From Actinobacillus sp. (GTDB lineage: Bacteria > Pseudomonadota > Gammaproteobacteria > Enterobacterales > Pasteurellaceae), in assembly GCA_020026055.1 (NCBI GenBank), contig JAHHRA010000001.1, positions 1 through 64,000 of the forward strand: a stretch of 64,000 nt of DNA, read 5' to 3'. Positions within the stretch are counted from its first letter, which is position 1; every line of letters begins with the position of its first letter. The position numbers were made by a program, and so were the translations under genes. Below the pieces are notes generated by a model. That model did no database searches and had not been told where the DNA came from. It saw only the letters and a list, made by a program, of their open reading frames with translations. Shown here piece after piece: positions 54,865 through 64,000 of the stretch.

Positions 54865-55716
54865 ATGGAAAAAAATATTGAATTTATGGCCTCACCTAGC
54901 CAAATGGCACGAATTGGTGAAGATATCGCGACTTACAAAGCCTGCAAAAACCAATTTATTTCTTTCATTTCCGCAATCACTGCAGGATCTTTTATTGCTC
55001 TTGCTTTCGTTTTTTATACTACTACTCAAACAGGTACTTCGCCTGAAGCTTCTTGGGGACTCACTAAGCTCGTAGGTGGACTTGTGTTCTCTTTAGGTTT
55101 AATCATGGTAGTAGTTTGTGGTGGTGAATTATTTACTTCTTCAACAATGACGCTTGTGCCTTATTCTACAAAAAAAATTACGCTTAATCAGTTGTTAAGA
55201 AATTGGTTGGTAGTGTACTTCGGTAATTTTATTGGTGCATTATTTATTGTTGCTTTGATCTGGTTCTCTGGGCAAATTATGGCAGCTCATGGACAATGGG
55301 GATTAACTATTCTCAATACCGCAAATCACAAAGTACATCATAATTTTATTGAAGCTTTTAGTTTAGGAGTTTTATGTAACATCATGGTGTGCATTGCTGT
55401 ATGGATGAGTTATGCAGGCAAGACGTTGAGCGATAAAGTGTTAATTATGCTTTTGCCCATCGGTATGTTCGTCGCATCTGGCTTTGAACACAGTGTCGCT
55501 AATATGTTTATGATCCCAATGGGGATCATTATTCGACACTTTGGTGATATTGATTTTTGGTCATCAATTGGCTATCACAAAGAACAATTTGCAAATTTAG
55601 ATATCTACCATTTATTTGTTAAAAATCTTCTTCCTGTAACATTGGGAAATATTTTTGGTGGCGGAGTGTGCGTTGCGTTGTTGCAATACTACCTAAATCG
55701 CCCTCATCAACATTAA
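54865..55716 (+). CDS. focA: Formate channel FocA
   Basis: The 283-residue protein is a formate-nitrite transporter family pentameric channel with six hydrophobic segments. Family motifs GGELFTSSTMT and ANMFMIPMGI are visible. It moves formate made by PflB across the inner membrane. It lies 45 bp before pflB, as in E. coli and H. influenzae. I saw no exact FNR box in the 196-bp region upstream. Confidence 0.96.
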   Translation: MEKNIEFMASPSQMARIGEDIATYKACKNQFISFISAITAGSFIALAFVFYTTTQTGTSPEASWGLTKLVGGLVFSLGLIMVVVCGGELFTSSTMTLVPYSTKKITLNQLLRNWLVVYFGNFIGALFIVALIWFSGQIMAAHGQWGLTILNTANHKVHHNFIEAFSLGVLCNIMVCIAVWMSYAGKTLSDKVLIMLLPIGMFVASGFEHSVANMFMIPMGIIIRHFGDIDFWSSIGYHKEQFANLDIYHLFVKNLLPVTLGNIFGGGVCVALLQYYLNRPHQH

Positions 55717-55761
55717 TTTTTTTAATTAAGTACGTCATTAATTTTCATAGGAGAAAAACAT

Positions 55762-58074
55762 ATGACTCAATTAACAGAGCAACAAAAAACTGCTTGGGCT
55801 GGCTTTAAAAGTGGCGACTGGCAAAAAGAAGTCAACGTTCGTGACTTTATTCAACAAAATTATACGCCGTATGAAGGCGATGAATCTTTCCTTGCAAAAG
55901 CAACTGAAGCAACGACTAAGCTTTGGGCAGAAGTGATGGAAAAAATCAAAGTTGAAAACAAAACTCATGAACCTTACGATATCGATTGTGATACACCATC
56001 AATGATCACTTCTCATAAAGCGGGTTATATTGATAAAGCTTTAGAGAAAATCGTTGGTTTACAAACAGATGCACCTTTAAAACGTGCAATCTTCCCTAAT
56101 GGCGGTATCCGTATGGTGGAAGGTTCTTGTAAAGCTTACCGTCGTGAGCTTAACCAAGATGTTAATAAAATTTTTACTGATTACCGTAAGACACATAACC
56201 AAGGTGTATTTGATGTCTACACACCTGATATCTTACGTTGCCGTAAATCAGGTGTCATTACTGGTCTTCCTGATGCTTATGGTCGTGGTCGTATCATAGG
56301 AGACTACCGTCGCGTTGCCCTTTATGGTATTGATTATTTGATGAAAGACAAATTTGCTCAATTCACCTCTTTACAGTCTCGCTTAGAGAATGGTGAAGAT
56401 GTACAAATGACTATCCAATTACGTGAGGAGATCGCTGAGCAACACCGTGCTCTTGCACAAATGAAGCAAATGGCAGCAGAATATGGTTTTGATATTTCAA
56501 ATCCTGCCACTAACGCTCAGGAAGCAGTACAATGGACTTACTTTGGTTATCTCGCTGCTATCAAATCTCAAAATGGTGCAGCGATGTCTTTCGGTCGTAT
56601 TTCCACTTTCTTGGATATCTATATTGAACGTGATCTCAAAGCGGGCAAAATCACTGAACTAGAAGCTCAAGAATTAATTGATCATCTAGTAATGAAACTT
56701 CGTATGGTACGTTTCTTACGTACGCCAGAATACGATCAATTATTCTCAGGCGATCCAATGTGGGCTACTGAAAGCTTGGCAGGTATGGGCTTAGATGGTC
56801 GTACTTTAGTAACGAAAAGTAGCTTCCGTATCCTTAATACTCTTTACACAATGGGACCATCACCAGAACCAAACTTAACTATTCTTTGGTCTGAAAAATT
56901 ACCAGAAGCTTTTAAACGTTTTGCGGCTAAAGTTTCAATCGATACTTCTTCAGTGCAATATGAAAACGACGATTTAATGCGTCCAGACTTCAACAGCGAT
57001 GACTATGCCATTGCTTGCTGTGTAAGCCCAATGGTTGTAGGTAAACAAATGCAATTCTTTGGTGCGCGTGCAAACTTAGCCAAAACTTTACTCTATGTTA
57101 TCAATGGTGGTGTCGATGAAAAGCTTGGTCTTCAAGTTGGTCCTAAAACTGAACCAATGAAAGATGAAATCTTAGATTACGATAAAGTAATGGCTGGTTT
57201 AGATAATTTTATGGATTGGCTAGCAACACAATATGTTACTGCTTTAAACTGCATCCACTTTATGCACGATAAGTATGCTTATGAAGCTGCATTGATGGCA
57301 TTACACGATCGTGATGTTTATCGCACTATGGCTTGTGGTATTGCAGGACTTTCTGTTGCTGCAGACTCTTTAGCAGCGATCAAATACGCTAAAGTGCGTC
57401 CGGTTCGTGGCGATATTAAAGATAAAGATGGCAATATTATTGCGAAAGATCTTGCTTTAGACTTCAAGATTGAAGGTGAATACCCGCAATTTGGTAACAA
57501 TGACCCACGTGTTGATGAAATCGCTTGCGACCTCGTTGAACGTTTTATGAAGAAAATTCAAACTCACAAAACTTACCGCAATGCTGTGCCAACACAATCT
57601 GTTTTAACGATCACTTCTAACGTAGTTTATGGTAAAAAAACAGGTAACACTCCTTGTGGACGTCGTTCAGGTGCTCCATTCGGACCAGGTGCTAACCCTA
57701 TGCACGGTCGTGATCAAAAAGGTGCCGTCGCTTCCTTGACCTCAGTTGCTAAATTACCATTTGCCTATGCAAAAGATGGTATTTCTTACACTTTCTCCAT
57801 TGTGCCGAATGCACTCGGTAAAGACATTGAATCTCAAAAACGCAACCTTGCAGGTTTAATGGATGGTTATTTCCATCACGAAGCCACTATTGAAGGTGGT
57901 CAACACCTTAACGTTAACGTGCTTAACCGTGAAACTCTACTCGACGCCGTCGAACACCCAGAAAAATACCCACAATTAACTATTCGTGTATCTGGTTACG
58001 CCGTACGTTTCAACTCGTTAACCCCAGAGCAACAACGTGATGTTATCACTCGTACATTCACGGAAACTATGTAA
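55762..58074 (+). CDS. pflB: Formate acetyltransferase (pyruvate formate-lyase)
   Basis: The 770-residue glycyl-radical enzyme cleaves pyruvate to formate and acetyl-CoA without oxygen. The two active-site cysteines are in IACCVSP and the radical glycine is in RVSGYAVRF near residue 735. Ribosome-binding site AGGAG. A strong terminator follows. The activase gene pflA, often next to pflB in this family, is not in the window. Confidence 0.98.
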   Translation: MTQLTEQQKTAWAGFKSGDWQKEVNVRDFIQQNYTPYEGDESFLAKATEATTKLWAEVMEKIKVENKTHEPYDIDCDTPSMITSHKAGYIDKALEKIVGLQTDAPLKRAIFPNGGIRMVEGSCKAYRRELNQDVNKIFTDYRKTHNQGVFDVYTPDILRCRKSGVITGLPDAYGRGRIIGDYRRVALYGIDYLMKDKFAQFTSLQSRLENGEDVQMTIQLREEIAEQHRALAQMKQMAAEYGFDISNPATNAQEAVQWTYFGYLAAIKSQNGAAMSFGRISTFLDIYIERDLKAGKITELEAQELIDHLVMKLRMVRFLRTPEYDQLFSGDPMWATESLAGMGLDGRTLVTKSSFRILNTLYTMGPSPEPNLTILWSEKLPEAFKRFAAKVSIDTSSVQYENDDLMRPDFNSDDYAIACCVSPMVVGKQMQFFGARANLAKTLLYVINGGVDEKLGLQVGPKTEPMKDEILDYDKVMAGLDNFMDWLATQYVTALNCIHFMHDKYAYEAALMALHDRDVYRTMACGIAGLSVAADSLAAIKYAKVRPVRGDIKDKDGNIIAKDLALDFKIEGEYPQFGNNDPRVDEIACDLVERFMKKIQTHKTYRNAVPTQSVLTITSNVVYGKKTGNTPCGRRSGAPFGPGANPMHGRDQKGAVASLTSVAKLPFAYAKDGISYTFSIVPNALGKDIESQKRNLAGLMDGYFHHEATIEGGQHLNVNVLNRETLLDAVEHPEKYPQLTIRVSGYAVRFNSLTPEQQRDVITRTFTETM

Positions 58075-58101
58075 TTGATCGTTGTTTTGAAATAAAAAAT
58101 T

Positions 58102-58142
58102 AAGGACTGATTTCTATTTGATAGAAGTCAGTCCTTTTTTCA
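58102..58142 (+). terminator. Terminator after pflB
   Basis: 16-bp stem (AAGGACTGATTTCTAT, ATAGAAGTCAGTCCTT; one G-T pair) with a 3-base loop, followed by TTTTTT. Confidence 0.95.
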
Positions 58143-58204
58143 CTTTTTTCGTTATAACACTAACGATTATAAAAGGAAAAAATGTTCTTTAAACAGCAAT
58201 ATTC

Positions 58205-59125
58205 TTATAATTTACTGAGTTCTATTGCTATTTCAGAAGCAAGTTTTGCATTGTTGAAAACAAGTTCAATATTAGATACTAAACTCTCGCCCTTTGTTAA
58301 CTCTTTTACTTTAGAAAGTAGAAATGGTGTGCTTGCTTTTCCTTTAATGCCTGCAAGCTCTGCTTCTTTAACAGCATTATCAATAGCTCTTGTAATCGTA
58401 TCAAAATCCATTGCATATTCTAATGGAATAGGATTTGCAATCACCATTCCTCCTTGAAGTCCTATATCCCATTTGGCTTTAAGAGATAGTGCTATTTCTT
58501 TAGGTGTATCCATTTTGTAATCCACTTTAAATCCACTTTTCCTTGTATAAAAAGCAGGTAATTCTTCAGTTTGATACCCAATTACAGGAACGCCTTTAGT
58601 TTCCAAAAACTCTAAAGTAAGCCCTATATCTAAAATTGATTTTGCCCCCGCACATACAACTGCCACATTAGTCATCGCAAGTTCTTCTAAATCAGCAGAA
58701 ATATCCATCGTTATTTCAGCTCCTCTATGCACACCACCAATGCCTCCTGTTGCAAAAACGCGTATGCCAGCCAGTGCTGCGATAATCATTGTAGAAGCTA
58801 CTGTTGTAGCACCATCTTCTTTTTTTGCTAAAATTGCAGGAATATCTCGTCTACTCACTTTAGGAACATCAACTCCTTTTTTTCCAAGAAAATCAATTTG
58901 TTCTTTTGTAAGCCCTACAGTTAATTTTCCATTTATAATTGCGATAGTAGCAGGTATCGCTCCATTTTTTCTAACGATCTCTTCTACTCTTAATGCCGTT
59001 TCCACATTTTGAGGATAAGGCATGCCATGAGATATAATGGTCGATTCAAGTGCAACAACAGGTTTATTAGCAGTAAGTGCCGCTACTACTTCTTTAGATA
59101 TCAAAAGATAGCCATTTAAATTCAT
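58205..59125 (-). CDS. psuG: Pseudouridine-5-prime-phosphate glycosidase
   Basis: The 306-residue protein matches the PsuG/IndA family, which reversibly splits pseudouridine-5-phosphate into uracil and ribose-5-phosphate. Family motifs VALESTIISHGMPYPQN (residues 24-40), ATGGIGGVHRGAE and VVCAGAKSILDIG are present. It starts 1 bp after psuK stops, so the two enzymes form a coupled pseudouridine catabolic unit. No nucleoside transporter gene adjoins them. Confidence 0.95.
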   Translation of the reverse strand: MNLNGYLLISKEVVAALTANKPVVALESTIISHGMPYPQNVETALRVEEIVRKNGAIPATIAIINGKLTVGLTKEQIDFLGKKGVDVPKVSRRDIPAILAKKEDGATTVASTMIIAALAGIRVFATGGIGGVHRGAEITMDISADLEELAMTNVAVVCAGAKSILDIGLTLEFLETKGVPVIGYQTEELPAFYTRKSGFKVDYKMDTPKEIALSLKAKWDIGLQGGMVIANPIPLEYAMDFDTITRAIDNAVKEAELAGIKGKASTPFLLSKVKELTKGESLVSNIELVFNNAKLASEIAIELSKL

Positions 59126-59126
59126 T

Positions 59127-60215
59127 TTAATTTCCTCTTAGTTTCATGTTGATATTCTCTAACTTAAAGTCATCACTAATTGTTTTTTCACTAGAAATAG
59201 CAATGCTTGAACAAATTATGCCAAATTTGCACGCCTCTAAAAGGCTAAGATTTTCAACGAAGCCAAATGCGATCCCCGCCATAAAAGCATCACCTGCCCC
59301 AGTTGTATTGATAACATCAGTTTCTATCGCAGGGACGAGCTTAAAAATATCACCGTCAGAGAAAAATACACCGTCTTTCCCTAAAGAGATAAATACATTT
59401 TTAACTCCTTGTGCGATAAAGTATTTGCAATTTTCAATCAGTGAATTAGTATCCGTTATCTCTATGCCTGTTAAAATTTGAGACTCCAGTTTATTAGGTT
59501 TAATCGTATGAAAATTACCAATAAATTCCTTAATTTTTAAAGATTTTGTTGTAGAAACGGGATCTAAAAACATAGGCGTATCAAAATTTTCAGACAAGTA
59601 TTTTAGTGTTTCTTTAGGTATATTTGTATCTACAACGCAAATAGTCGCATTCTCAATAATATTTCTTTTGGATTCAATCAATTCTGGCGTAAAACGCTCA
59701 CAAAGATCCGTTGCTGCTACAGCGACTTTCATATCTTTATTTTCATCTAAAATCGCTATATAAGTGGGAGTTGTAGCATTTGGAACGACAAAAGCATCTT
59801 TAACTGAAATTCCGAGTGACTCGCAATTTTCAAGAATATTTTTACCATTGTGATCCTCACCCACAATCGTGAGAAAACGAACGTTTTCATGCAATCTAGA
59901 TAAGTTATCAGCGATATTCCGTCCAACTCCTCCGAAGGAGATAGACACTTTACCTGGGTTTGAGTCGCGTTCTTTTATTTTAGAATAAGAAGTAGCGGAA
60001 ATATCAATATTACTTCCACCAATCACAACTATTTCATCTTTTTTTAATAATTTTTGTTGAGGAAATGCTATTTTCTCCATGAATTGAAGCATGGCTGAGC
60101 GTGTAATATTTAACTTTTTCGCTAAATTACTCCGAGTAATATTAGGATTTTCTTTAAGATAAATCAGTATATTTTCTTCCATCTTTTTCATACAATCCTC
60201 CCATATTAATGACAA
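59127..60215 (-). CDS. psuK: Pseudouridine kinase with N-terminal HTH domain (PfkB family)
   Basis: The 362-residue protein has a winged-helix-like N-terminus (ILIYLKENPNITRSNLAKKL, about 14-33) and a PfkB carbohydrate-kinase domain from about residue 62 (GGSNIDISATS to the catalytic NTTGAGDAFMAGIAFGF). It would phosphorylate pseudouridine for PsuG. The HTH may let it act also as a regulator, as suggested for related YeiC/YeiI-type kinases. The M at residue 9-11 could be an alternative start. Confidence 0.88.
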   Translation of the reverse strand: MSLIWEDCMKKMEENILIYLKENPNITRSNLAKKLNITRSAMLQFMEKIAFPQQKLLKKDEIVVIGGSNIDISATSYSKIKERDSNPGKVSISFGGVGRNIADNLSRLHENVRFLTIVGEDHNGKNILENCESLGISVKDAFVVPNATTPTYIAILDENKDMKVAVAATDLCERFTPELIESKRNIIENATICVVDTNIPKETLKYLSENFDTPMFLDPVSTTKSLKIKEFIGNFHTIKPNKLESQILTGIEITDTNSLIENCKYFIAQGVKNVFISLGKDGVFFSDGDIFKLVPAIETDVINTTGAGDAFMAGIAFGFVENLSLLEACKFGIICSSIAISSEKTISDDFKLENINMKLRGN

Positions 60216-60260
60216 ATTATGTTATCCATTAAGGAGCTAATTTTTGTTAGCCGATAAAAA

Positions 60261-60299
60261 GCCTCAGAATTCGGAAAATTTTTTCGAATTTTGAGGCGT
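60261..60299. repeat. Intergenic palindrome, copy E
   Basis: Arms GCCTCAGAATTCGG and CGAATTTTGAGGC enclose AAAATTTTTT. The right end is GGCGT, the left end AAGCC. On the minus strand GGCTTTTTATC follows, so it could end the hflKC transcript, whose stop is 92 bp away. Confidence 0.75.
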
Positions 60300-60390
60300 A
60301 ATCAATGTAGTTATATTAGCTTATCTAACAATTATATTCATAAGATCAGTTTTCTAAATCATCAATCTAGAGTAATGCAAAATCACTTTT

Positions 60391-61284
60391 TTATTTCACA
60401 TCAGGATTTTGCATATATTTGAAGAAATCACTTTTCTTTGGATCAATGACCATAAGATTATTGTGATTTTTAAAAGCTTGTTGATAAGCTTGCATGCTAC
60501 GAATAAAACTGAAGTAATCAGGATATTGGCTAAAGGCATTAGTATAAAGCTTCGCAGCTTCGGCATCACCTTGTCCTCGCAATTCAAGTGCAGTTTTATT
60601 CGCTTGAGCAAGAATAACTGTTACTTTACGATCAACAGCGGCTTGGATAAAAGCTGCTTTTTCTTTACCTTGACTGCGATGTTCTTTAGCAACTGCATCA
60701 CGTTCAGCACGCATACGTTGGTAGATTGAAGAAGAAACTTCATCAGGCAAATTAATTTGTTTTACTCTTACATCAATAACTTCAATGCCGAGATCTGAGG
60801 TACTATCAGCCCCTGTATTCAAAGCTTTTTTCGCACCAGCCATTAATTCACCACGTGTTCCTGAGACAATATCTTGAATAGTACGAGAACCAATTTCTGA
60901 ACGTAGACGGTCATTGACTCTACGACGCAGTAAATTCGCTGCTTGACGGTAATCACCACCGCCAGTTGCGGTGTAAAAACGGCCAAAATCACTAATACGC
61001 CACTTTACATAAGAATCAACGAGTAAATCTTTTTTTTCAACTGTCACAAAACGATCCGCAGTATCTCCTAATGTTTGAATGCGAGCATCTAGAATCTTCA
61101 TTCGTTCGATAAAAGGAAGTTTAAAATGTAATCCTGGTTGATATACTTCAACTTGGTTCTCAGCATTACGCTGTACTTTGCCAAAACGTACCATTATGCC
61201 ACGTGATCCTTCTTGTACTTCTACAATACTGGCATAGGCAATGACTAAGATTAAGACAAGCAAGCTCGGTACTAATTTACGCAT
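60391..61284 (-). CDS. hflC: FtsH protease regulator HflC
   Basis: The 297-residue SPFH/prohibitin-family protein has one N-terminal membrane segment (about 3-20) followed by a periplasmic SPFH domain (EVQEGSRGIMVRFGKVQ) and a charged coiled-coil region. With HflK it forms a cage around FtsH. It overlaps the hflK stop by one base (TAATG). Confidence 0.96.
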   Translation of the reverse strand: MRKLVPSLLVLILVIAYASIVEVQEGSRGIMVRFGKVQRNAENQVEVYQPGLHFKLPFIERMKILDARIQTLGDTADRFVTVEKKDLLVDSYVKWRISDFGRFYTATGGGDYRQAANLLRRRVNDRLRSEIGSRTIQDIVSGTRGELMAGAKKALNTGADSTSDLGIEVIDVRVKQINLPDEVSSSIYQRMRAERDAVAKEHRSQGKEKAAFIQAAVDRKVTVILAQANKTALELRGQGDAEAAKLYTNAFSQYPDYFSFIRSMQAYQQAFKNHNNLMVIDPKKSDFFKYMQNPDVK

Positions 61285-62483
61285 TAGTTAAATCTCCCTT
61301 TTCTGTCGCTGTAGATATAAACATCAACTGTTTCATCTGAATCTGAATGTTCTCTCTCTTTTTTCTCTAAAAGCGGTGTAGTAGCTGATTTTGTTACAGG
61401 TTTTGTTGCTATTTTTGCAGGTTGAGGCACAGTGTTTGAATCCTGCAACATTGTACTTAAAGGCAATACATTGAGAGCATTGTTATTCTCAACCATCACT
61501 TTCGGTACATTTAGCATAATTTTTTCCATTGTTTGTAAGTAGATACGTTTGCGTAACAATTTTGGATCAGCTAAGTATTCAGGCAATAAGCGTTTGTAAC
61601 GTTCGACTTCACCTTTTGCGTCAAGAACAATTTGTTCTTTATAAGCATTTGCACTTTGCACTATTTGTTGTGCTTCACCTCGTGCAATCGGTGCTTTCGC
61701 CCGAGCATAGGCTTCGGCTTCTCGAATATAACGCTGTTCGTCTTCTTGTGCTTTAATGGCGTCATCAAAAGCAGCTTTTACTTCTTCTGGTGGACGAGCA
61801 GATTGGAAGTTTACATCTAAAATTTCAAGCCCCATATTGTAAGGTTTGATAATTTCTTCAATCGCTTTCCAAGTTTTTTCACGTACTACAGCACGCCCTG
61901 TTGTCAAAATTTCATCCATCTTCATATGACCAATAACATAACGTAACGCACTATCTGTAGCTTGTGTTAAGCTTTCATTCGGTGCGGTCACACTAAATAA
62001 ATATTTCACAGGATCTGCAACACGATATTGCACTGTCATTGCTACTTTCACCATGTTTTCGTCTTGTGTTAGCATAGAGCCAGAAGTATGCAATTCTTTT
62101 ACTTGCTCTACATTGACAGGAATTATGTTATCAATAAAAGTCGGTTTCCAGTTTAACCCTGGTTGCACTACGCCATCTAATTTACCTAAACGTAGAACTA
62201 CTCCTCGATCAGCTTCTTTGATTGTATAAAAGCCACTTAATCCCCAAAATCCTACACTAATAACAATGGCAACAGGGACCAATTTTTTCCAATTTAATGG
62301 CGAAGAATGGGAAGAACGTGGCGGTTTATCGCTTCTCCCTAATTTTTTTAATAAGTTATTGAAAATTTCTTCTAAATCAGGTGGGGACTGTTCTTGCTTG
62401 TTTTGTCCATTTTGTGGGCGTTGACCAGACTGTATATCCTTCGGTTTGCTCCACGGATCATTGTCTGAATTGTTTGTTGACAT
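61284..62483 (-). CDS. hflK: FtsH protease regulator HflK
   Basis: The 399-residue protein has a polar N-terminus (DPWSKPKDIQSGQRPQNGQN), a membrane segment at about 70-88, an SPFH domain (FYTIKEADRGVVLRLGKLDG) and a C-terminal tail. HflKC regulates FtsH-dependent proteolysis. Unlike in E. coli, hfq and hflX do not precede it; the upstream neighbour is the divergent uup. Confidence 0.96.
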   Translation of the reverse strand: MSTNNSDNDPWSKPKDIQSGQRPQNGQNKQEQSPPDLEEIFNNLLKKLGRSDKPPRSSHSSPLNWKKLVPVAIVISVGFWGLSGFYTIKEADRGVVLRLGKLDGVVQPGLNWKPTFIDNIIPVNVEQVKELHTSGSMLTQDENMVKVAMTVQYRVADPVKYLFSVTAPNESLTQATDSALRYVIGHMKMDEILTTGRAVVREKTWKAIEEIIKPYNMGLEILDVNFQSARPPEEVKAAFDDAIKAQEDEQRYIREAEAYARAKAPIARGEAQQIVQSANAYKEQIVLDAKGEVERYKRLLPEYLADPKLLRKRIYLQTMEKIMLNVPKVMVENNNALNVLPLSTMLQDSNTVPQPAKIATKPVTKSATTPLLEKKEREHSDSDETVDVYIYSDRKGRFN

Positions 62484-62570
62484 TCACTATTCTCCATTGA
62501 TAAAAAGCCAAAAACTGGTTATTAGTCTAAACAAAATGCGAGATTAAGTCTATTAGATAGCTGACATTTC

Positions 62571-62597
62571 ACGCCAGTAAAATCAGAAATTTTTCCG
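62571..62597. repeat. Half-copy of the intergenic palindrome upstream of uup
   Basis: ACGCCAGTAAAATCAGAAAT plus TTTTCCG matches the left arm and centre; no GGCGT right arm follows. It lies in the hflK-uup divergent spacer. Confidence 0.4.
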
Positions 62598-62672
62598 CTT
62601 TTTTATATCATTCATCGCTATTTTTGTTTTAAAATTTAGCACTATTTTGAATAGTTATTTAAGGATAAACTT

Positions 62673-64000
62673 GTGGCATTAATTCATTTACACCAAGGCG
62701 AATTAAGTTTTGGTGATCATCCACTTTTAAATAAAGCTGATTTATTTATCGAGAAAGGAGAACGTGTTTGTTTAGTTGGACGTAATGGTGCGGGTAAATC
62801 TACATTATTAAAAGTCTTGGCAGGTGAAATTCAACTAGACGATGGGCAACTTATTTTAGAACAAGATTTAATTGTAGCTCGTTTAGAACAGGATCCCCCA
62901 CGTAATGCTGTAGGGACGTTGTTTGATTATGTAGCAGAAGGCATTGGTAATTTAGCTAATTTGCTTAAAGAACATCATCGAATTATTCAACAATTAGCCA
63001 CTAATGTTTCTACTTCAGCAATGAAAGCTTTAACACAAATTCAGGCAGAAATCGATCACACCAATGGTTGGCAATTTGAACAAAAAATAAACGAAACCCT
63101 GCAAAAACTAGGCTTAGACGCAGATACTCAACTAAGTGCATTATCAGGTGGCTGGTTACGTAAAGCTGCACTTGCACGTGCATTAGTAAGTTCACCTAAT
63201 GTATTATTACTTGATGAACCGACCAACCACCTTGATGTCGAAACTATAGAATGGCTTGAAAATTTACTGATTGATTTTCAGGGAAGTCTCGTTTTTATTT
63301 CACACGATCGTACCTTTATCCGCAAAATGGCAACTCGTATTGTTGATTTAGATCGTGGCAAATTGCAGTCTTATAACGAAAATTACGATAGTTACCTACA
63401 AAGTAAAGCTGATGATTTGCGAGTTGAATCCCAAAAAAATGTGCTCTTTGATAAAAAACTCGCTCAAGAAGAAGCCTGGATTCGACAAGGTATCAAAGCA
63501 CGGCGTACCCGCAATGAAGGACGTGTGCGTGCGTTAAAAGCATTACGTGAAGAACGTCGTCAGCGCCGAGACATGCAAGGCAACGTTAAAATTCAATTAG
63601 ATAATGCAAAGCACAGCGGAAAAGTTATCTTTGATGTCGAAAACCTCAGTTATGAAATCAATGGCAAAACACTTATCAATAATTTTACGGCTCGTATTAT
63701 GCGAGGTGATAAAATTGCTTTTATTGGAGCTAATGGTTGTGGCAAAACTACGCTAATCAAATTATTATTAGGCGAAATTCAACCTTCACGTGGTTTTGTT
63801 CATTGTGGCACTAAGCTAAATATTGCTTATTTTGATCAATATCGTGCCAGCCTCGATCCTGAGAAAACAGTAATGGATAATGTCGCTGATGGGAAACAAG
63901 ATATTGAAATCAATGGCGTAAAAAGACACGTACTGGGTTATTTGCAAGATTTCTTGTTCCCGCCTAAACGAGCAATGACTCCTGTTAAAGCATTATCTGG
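62673..64000 (+). CDS. uup: ABC-F family ATPase Uup, N-terminal part
   Basis: The frame is open to the window end (442 codons) and starts at GTG, after AAGGA. Nucleotide-binding domain 1 shows GRNGAGKST, LSGGWLRKAALARAL and LLLDEPTNHLD; domain 2 has GANGCGKTT and begins the LSG signature at the window end. Absence of membrane segments and the linker between domains mark it as a soluble ABC-F protein. Uup binds ribosomes or branched DNA and affects precise transposon excision. Full length in the family is about 640 residues. Confidence 0.95.
   Translation, partial: MALIHLHQGELSFGDHPLLNKADLFIEKGERVCLVGRNGAGKSTLLKVLAGEIQLDDGQLILEQDLIVARLEQDPPRNAVGTLFDYVAEGIGNLANLLKEHHRIIQQLATNVSTSAMKALTQIQAEIDHTNGWQFEQKINETLQKLGLDADTQLSALSGGWLRKAALARALVSSPNVLLLDEPTNHLDVETIEWLENLLIDFQGSLVFISHDRTFIRKMATRIVDLDRGKLQSYNENYDSYLQSKADDLRVESQKNVLFDKKLAQEEAWIRQGIKARRTRNEGRVRALKALREERRQRRDMQGNVKIQLDNAKHSGKVIFDVENLSYEINGKTLINNFTARIMRGDKIAFIGANGCGKTTLIKLLLGEIQPSRGFVHCGTKLNIAYFDQYRASLDPEKTVMDNVADGKQDIEINGVKRHVLGYLQDFLFPPKRAMTPVKALS

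Overview
The window looks like chromosome of an AT-rich member of the Pasteurellaceae. Gene content and small gene neighbourhoods match Haemophilus, Actinobacillus and Pasteurella: znuCB next to an M23 peptidase, epmA divergent from frdABCD, pgpB next to ribA, ppiB next to cysS, rpe-gph-trpS, prfB-lysS, a tad/flp fimbrial locus and nrfABCD. Two exact copies of the Haemophilus-type DNA uptake core AAGTGCGGT and several Actinobacillus-like variants (AAAAGCGGT, GCAAGCGGT) are present. I cannot name the species. No rRNA, tRNA, IS element, prophage or CRISPR array was recognised.

Layout. 1-3.4 kb: str operon (rpsL-rpsG-fusA-tuf, minus strand). 3.5-6.7 kb: a DUF945/YdgA-type protein and hslR-hslO. 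6.8-12.8 kb: an OPT oligopeptide transporter and the oxidative pentose phosphate genes zwf-pgl-gnd. 13-17.3 kb: znuCB, a LysM/M23 endopeptidase and epmA. 17.5-20.9 kb: fumarate reductase frdABCD. 21-24 kb: an AGCS alanine/sodium symporter, pgpB and ribA. 24.2-35.0 kb: a complete-looking single tad operon (flp-tadV-rcpCA-tadZABCDEFG) that lacks rcpB and has an unusual promoter region. 35.3-41 kb: an Sfp-type phosphopantetheinyl transferase, ppiB, cysS and rpe-gph-trpS. 41.2-43.8 kb: an opine-dehydrogenase-family enzyme paired with a YfcC transporter. 44-50.9 kb: nrfABCDE plus a fused nrfFG for nitrite ammonification. 50.9-58 kb: a DAHP synthase, lysS, prfB (with programmed frameshift) and focA-pflB. 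58-64 kb: psuKG, hflKC and the start of the ABC-F gene uup.

How the genes fit together. The metabolic set is that of a facultative fermenter using anaerobic respiration: pyruvate formate-lyase and a formate channel make and move formate, which can supply electrons to nitrite (Nrf) or, with other donors, to fumarate (Frd). Putative FNR, CRP and Fur sites sit upstream of nrfA, the opine-dehydrogenase operon and frdA. The tad operon would build adhesive Flp pili. Most of the window is strongly AT-rich, but from inside nrfA (about 44.5 kb) to inside nrfFG (about 50.4 kb) the sequence is clearly richer in G+C and holds both exact Haemophilus-type uptake cores, which suggests recombination of a transformed segment with both ends inside genes.

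The most interesting non-coding structures are: (i) a 46-base homopolymer next to three perfectly phased 11-bp direct repeats that abut the putative flp promoter; (ii) a family of about 42-bp near-perfect palindromes scattered between genes, with fixed ends and centre but covarying triplets in the stem; and (iii) a hairpin with a T-run that starts at the predicted first nucleotide of the str operon transcript.
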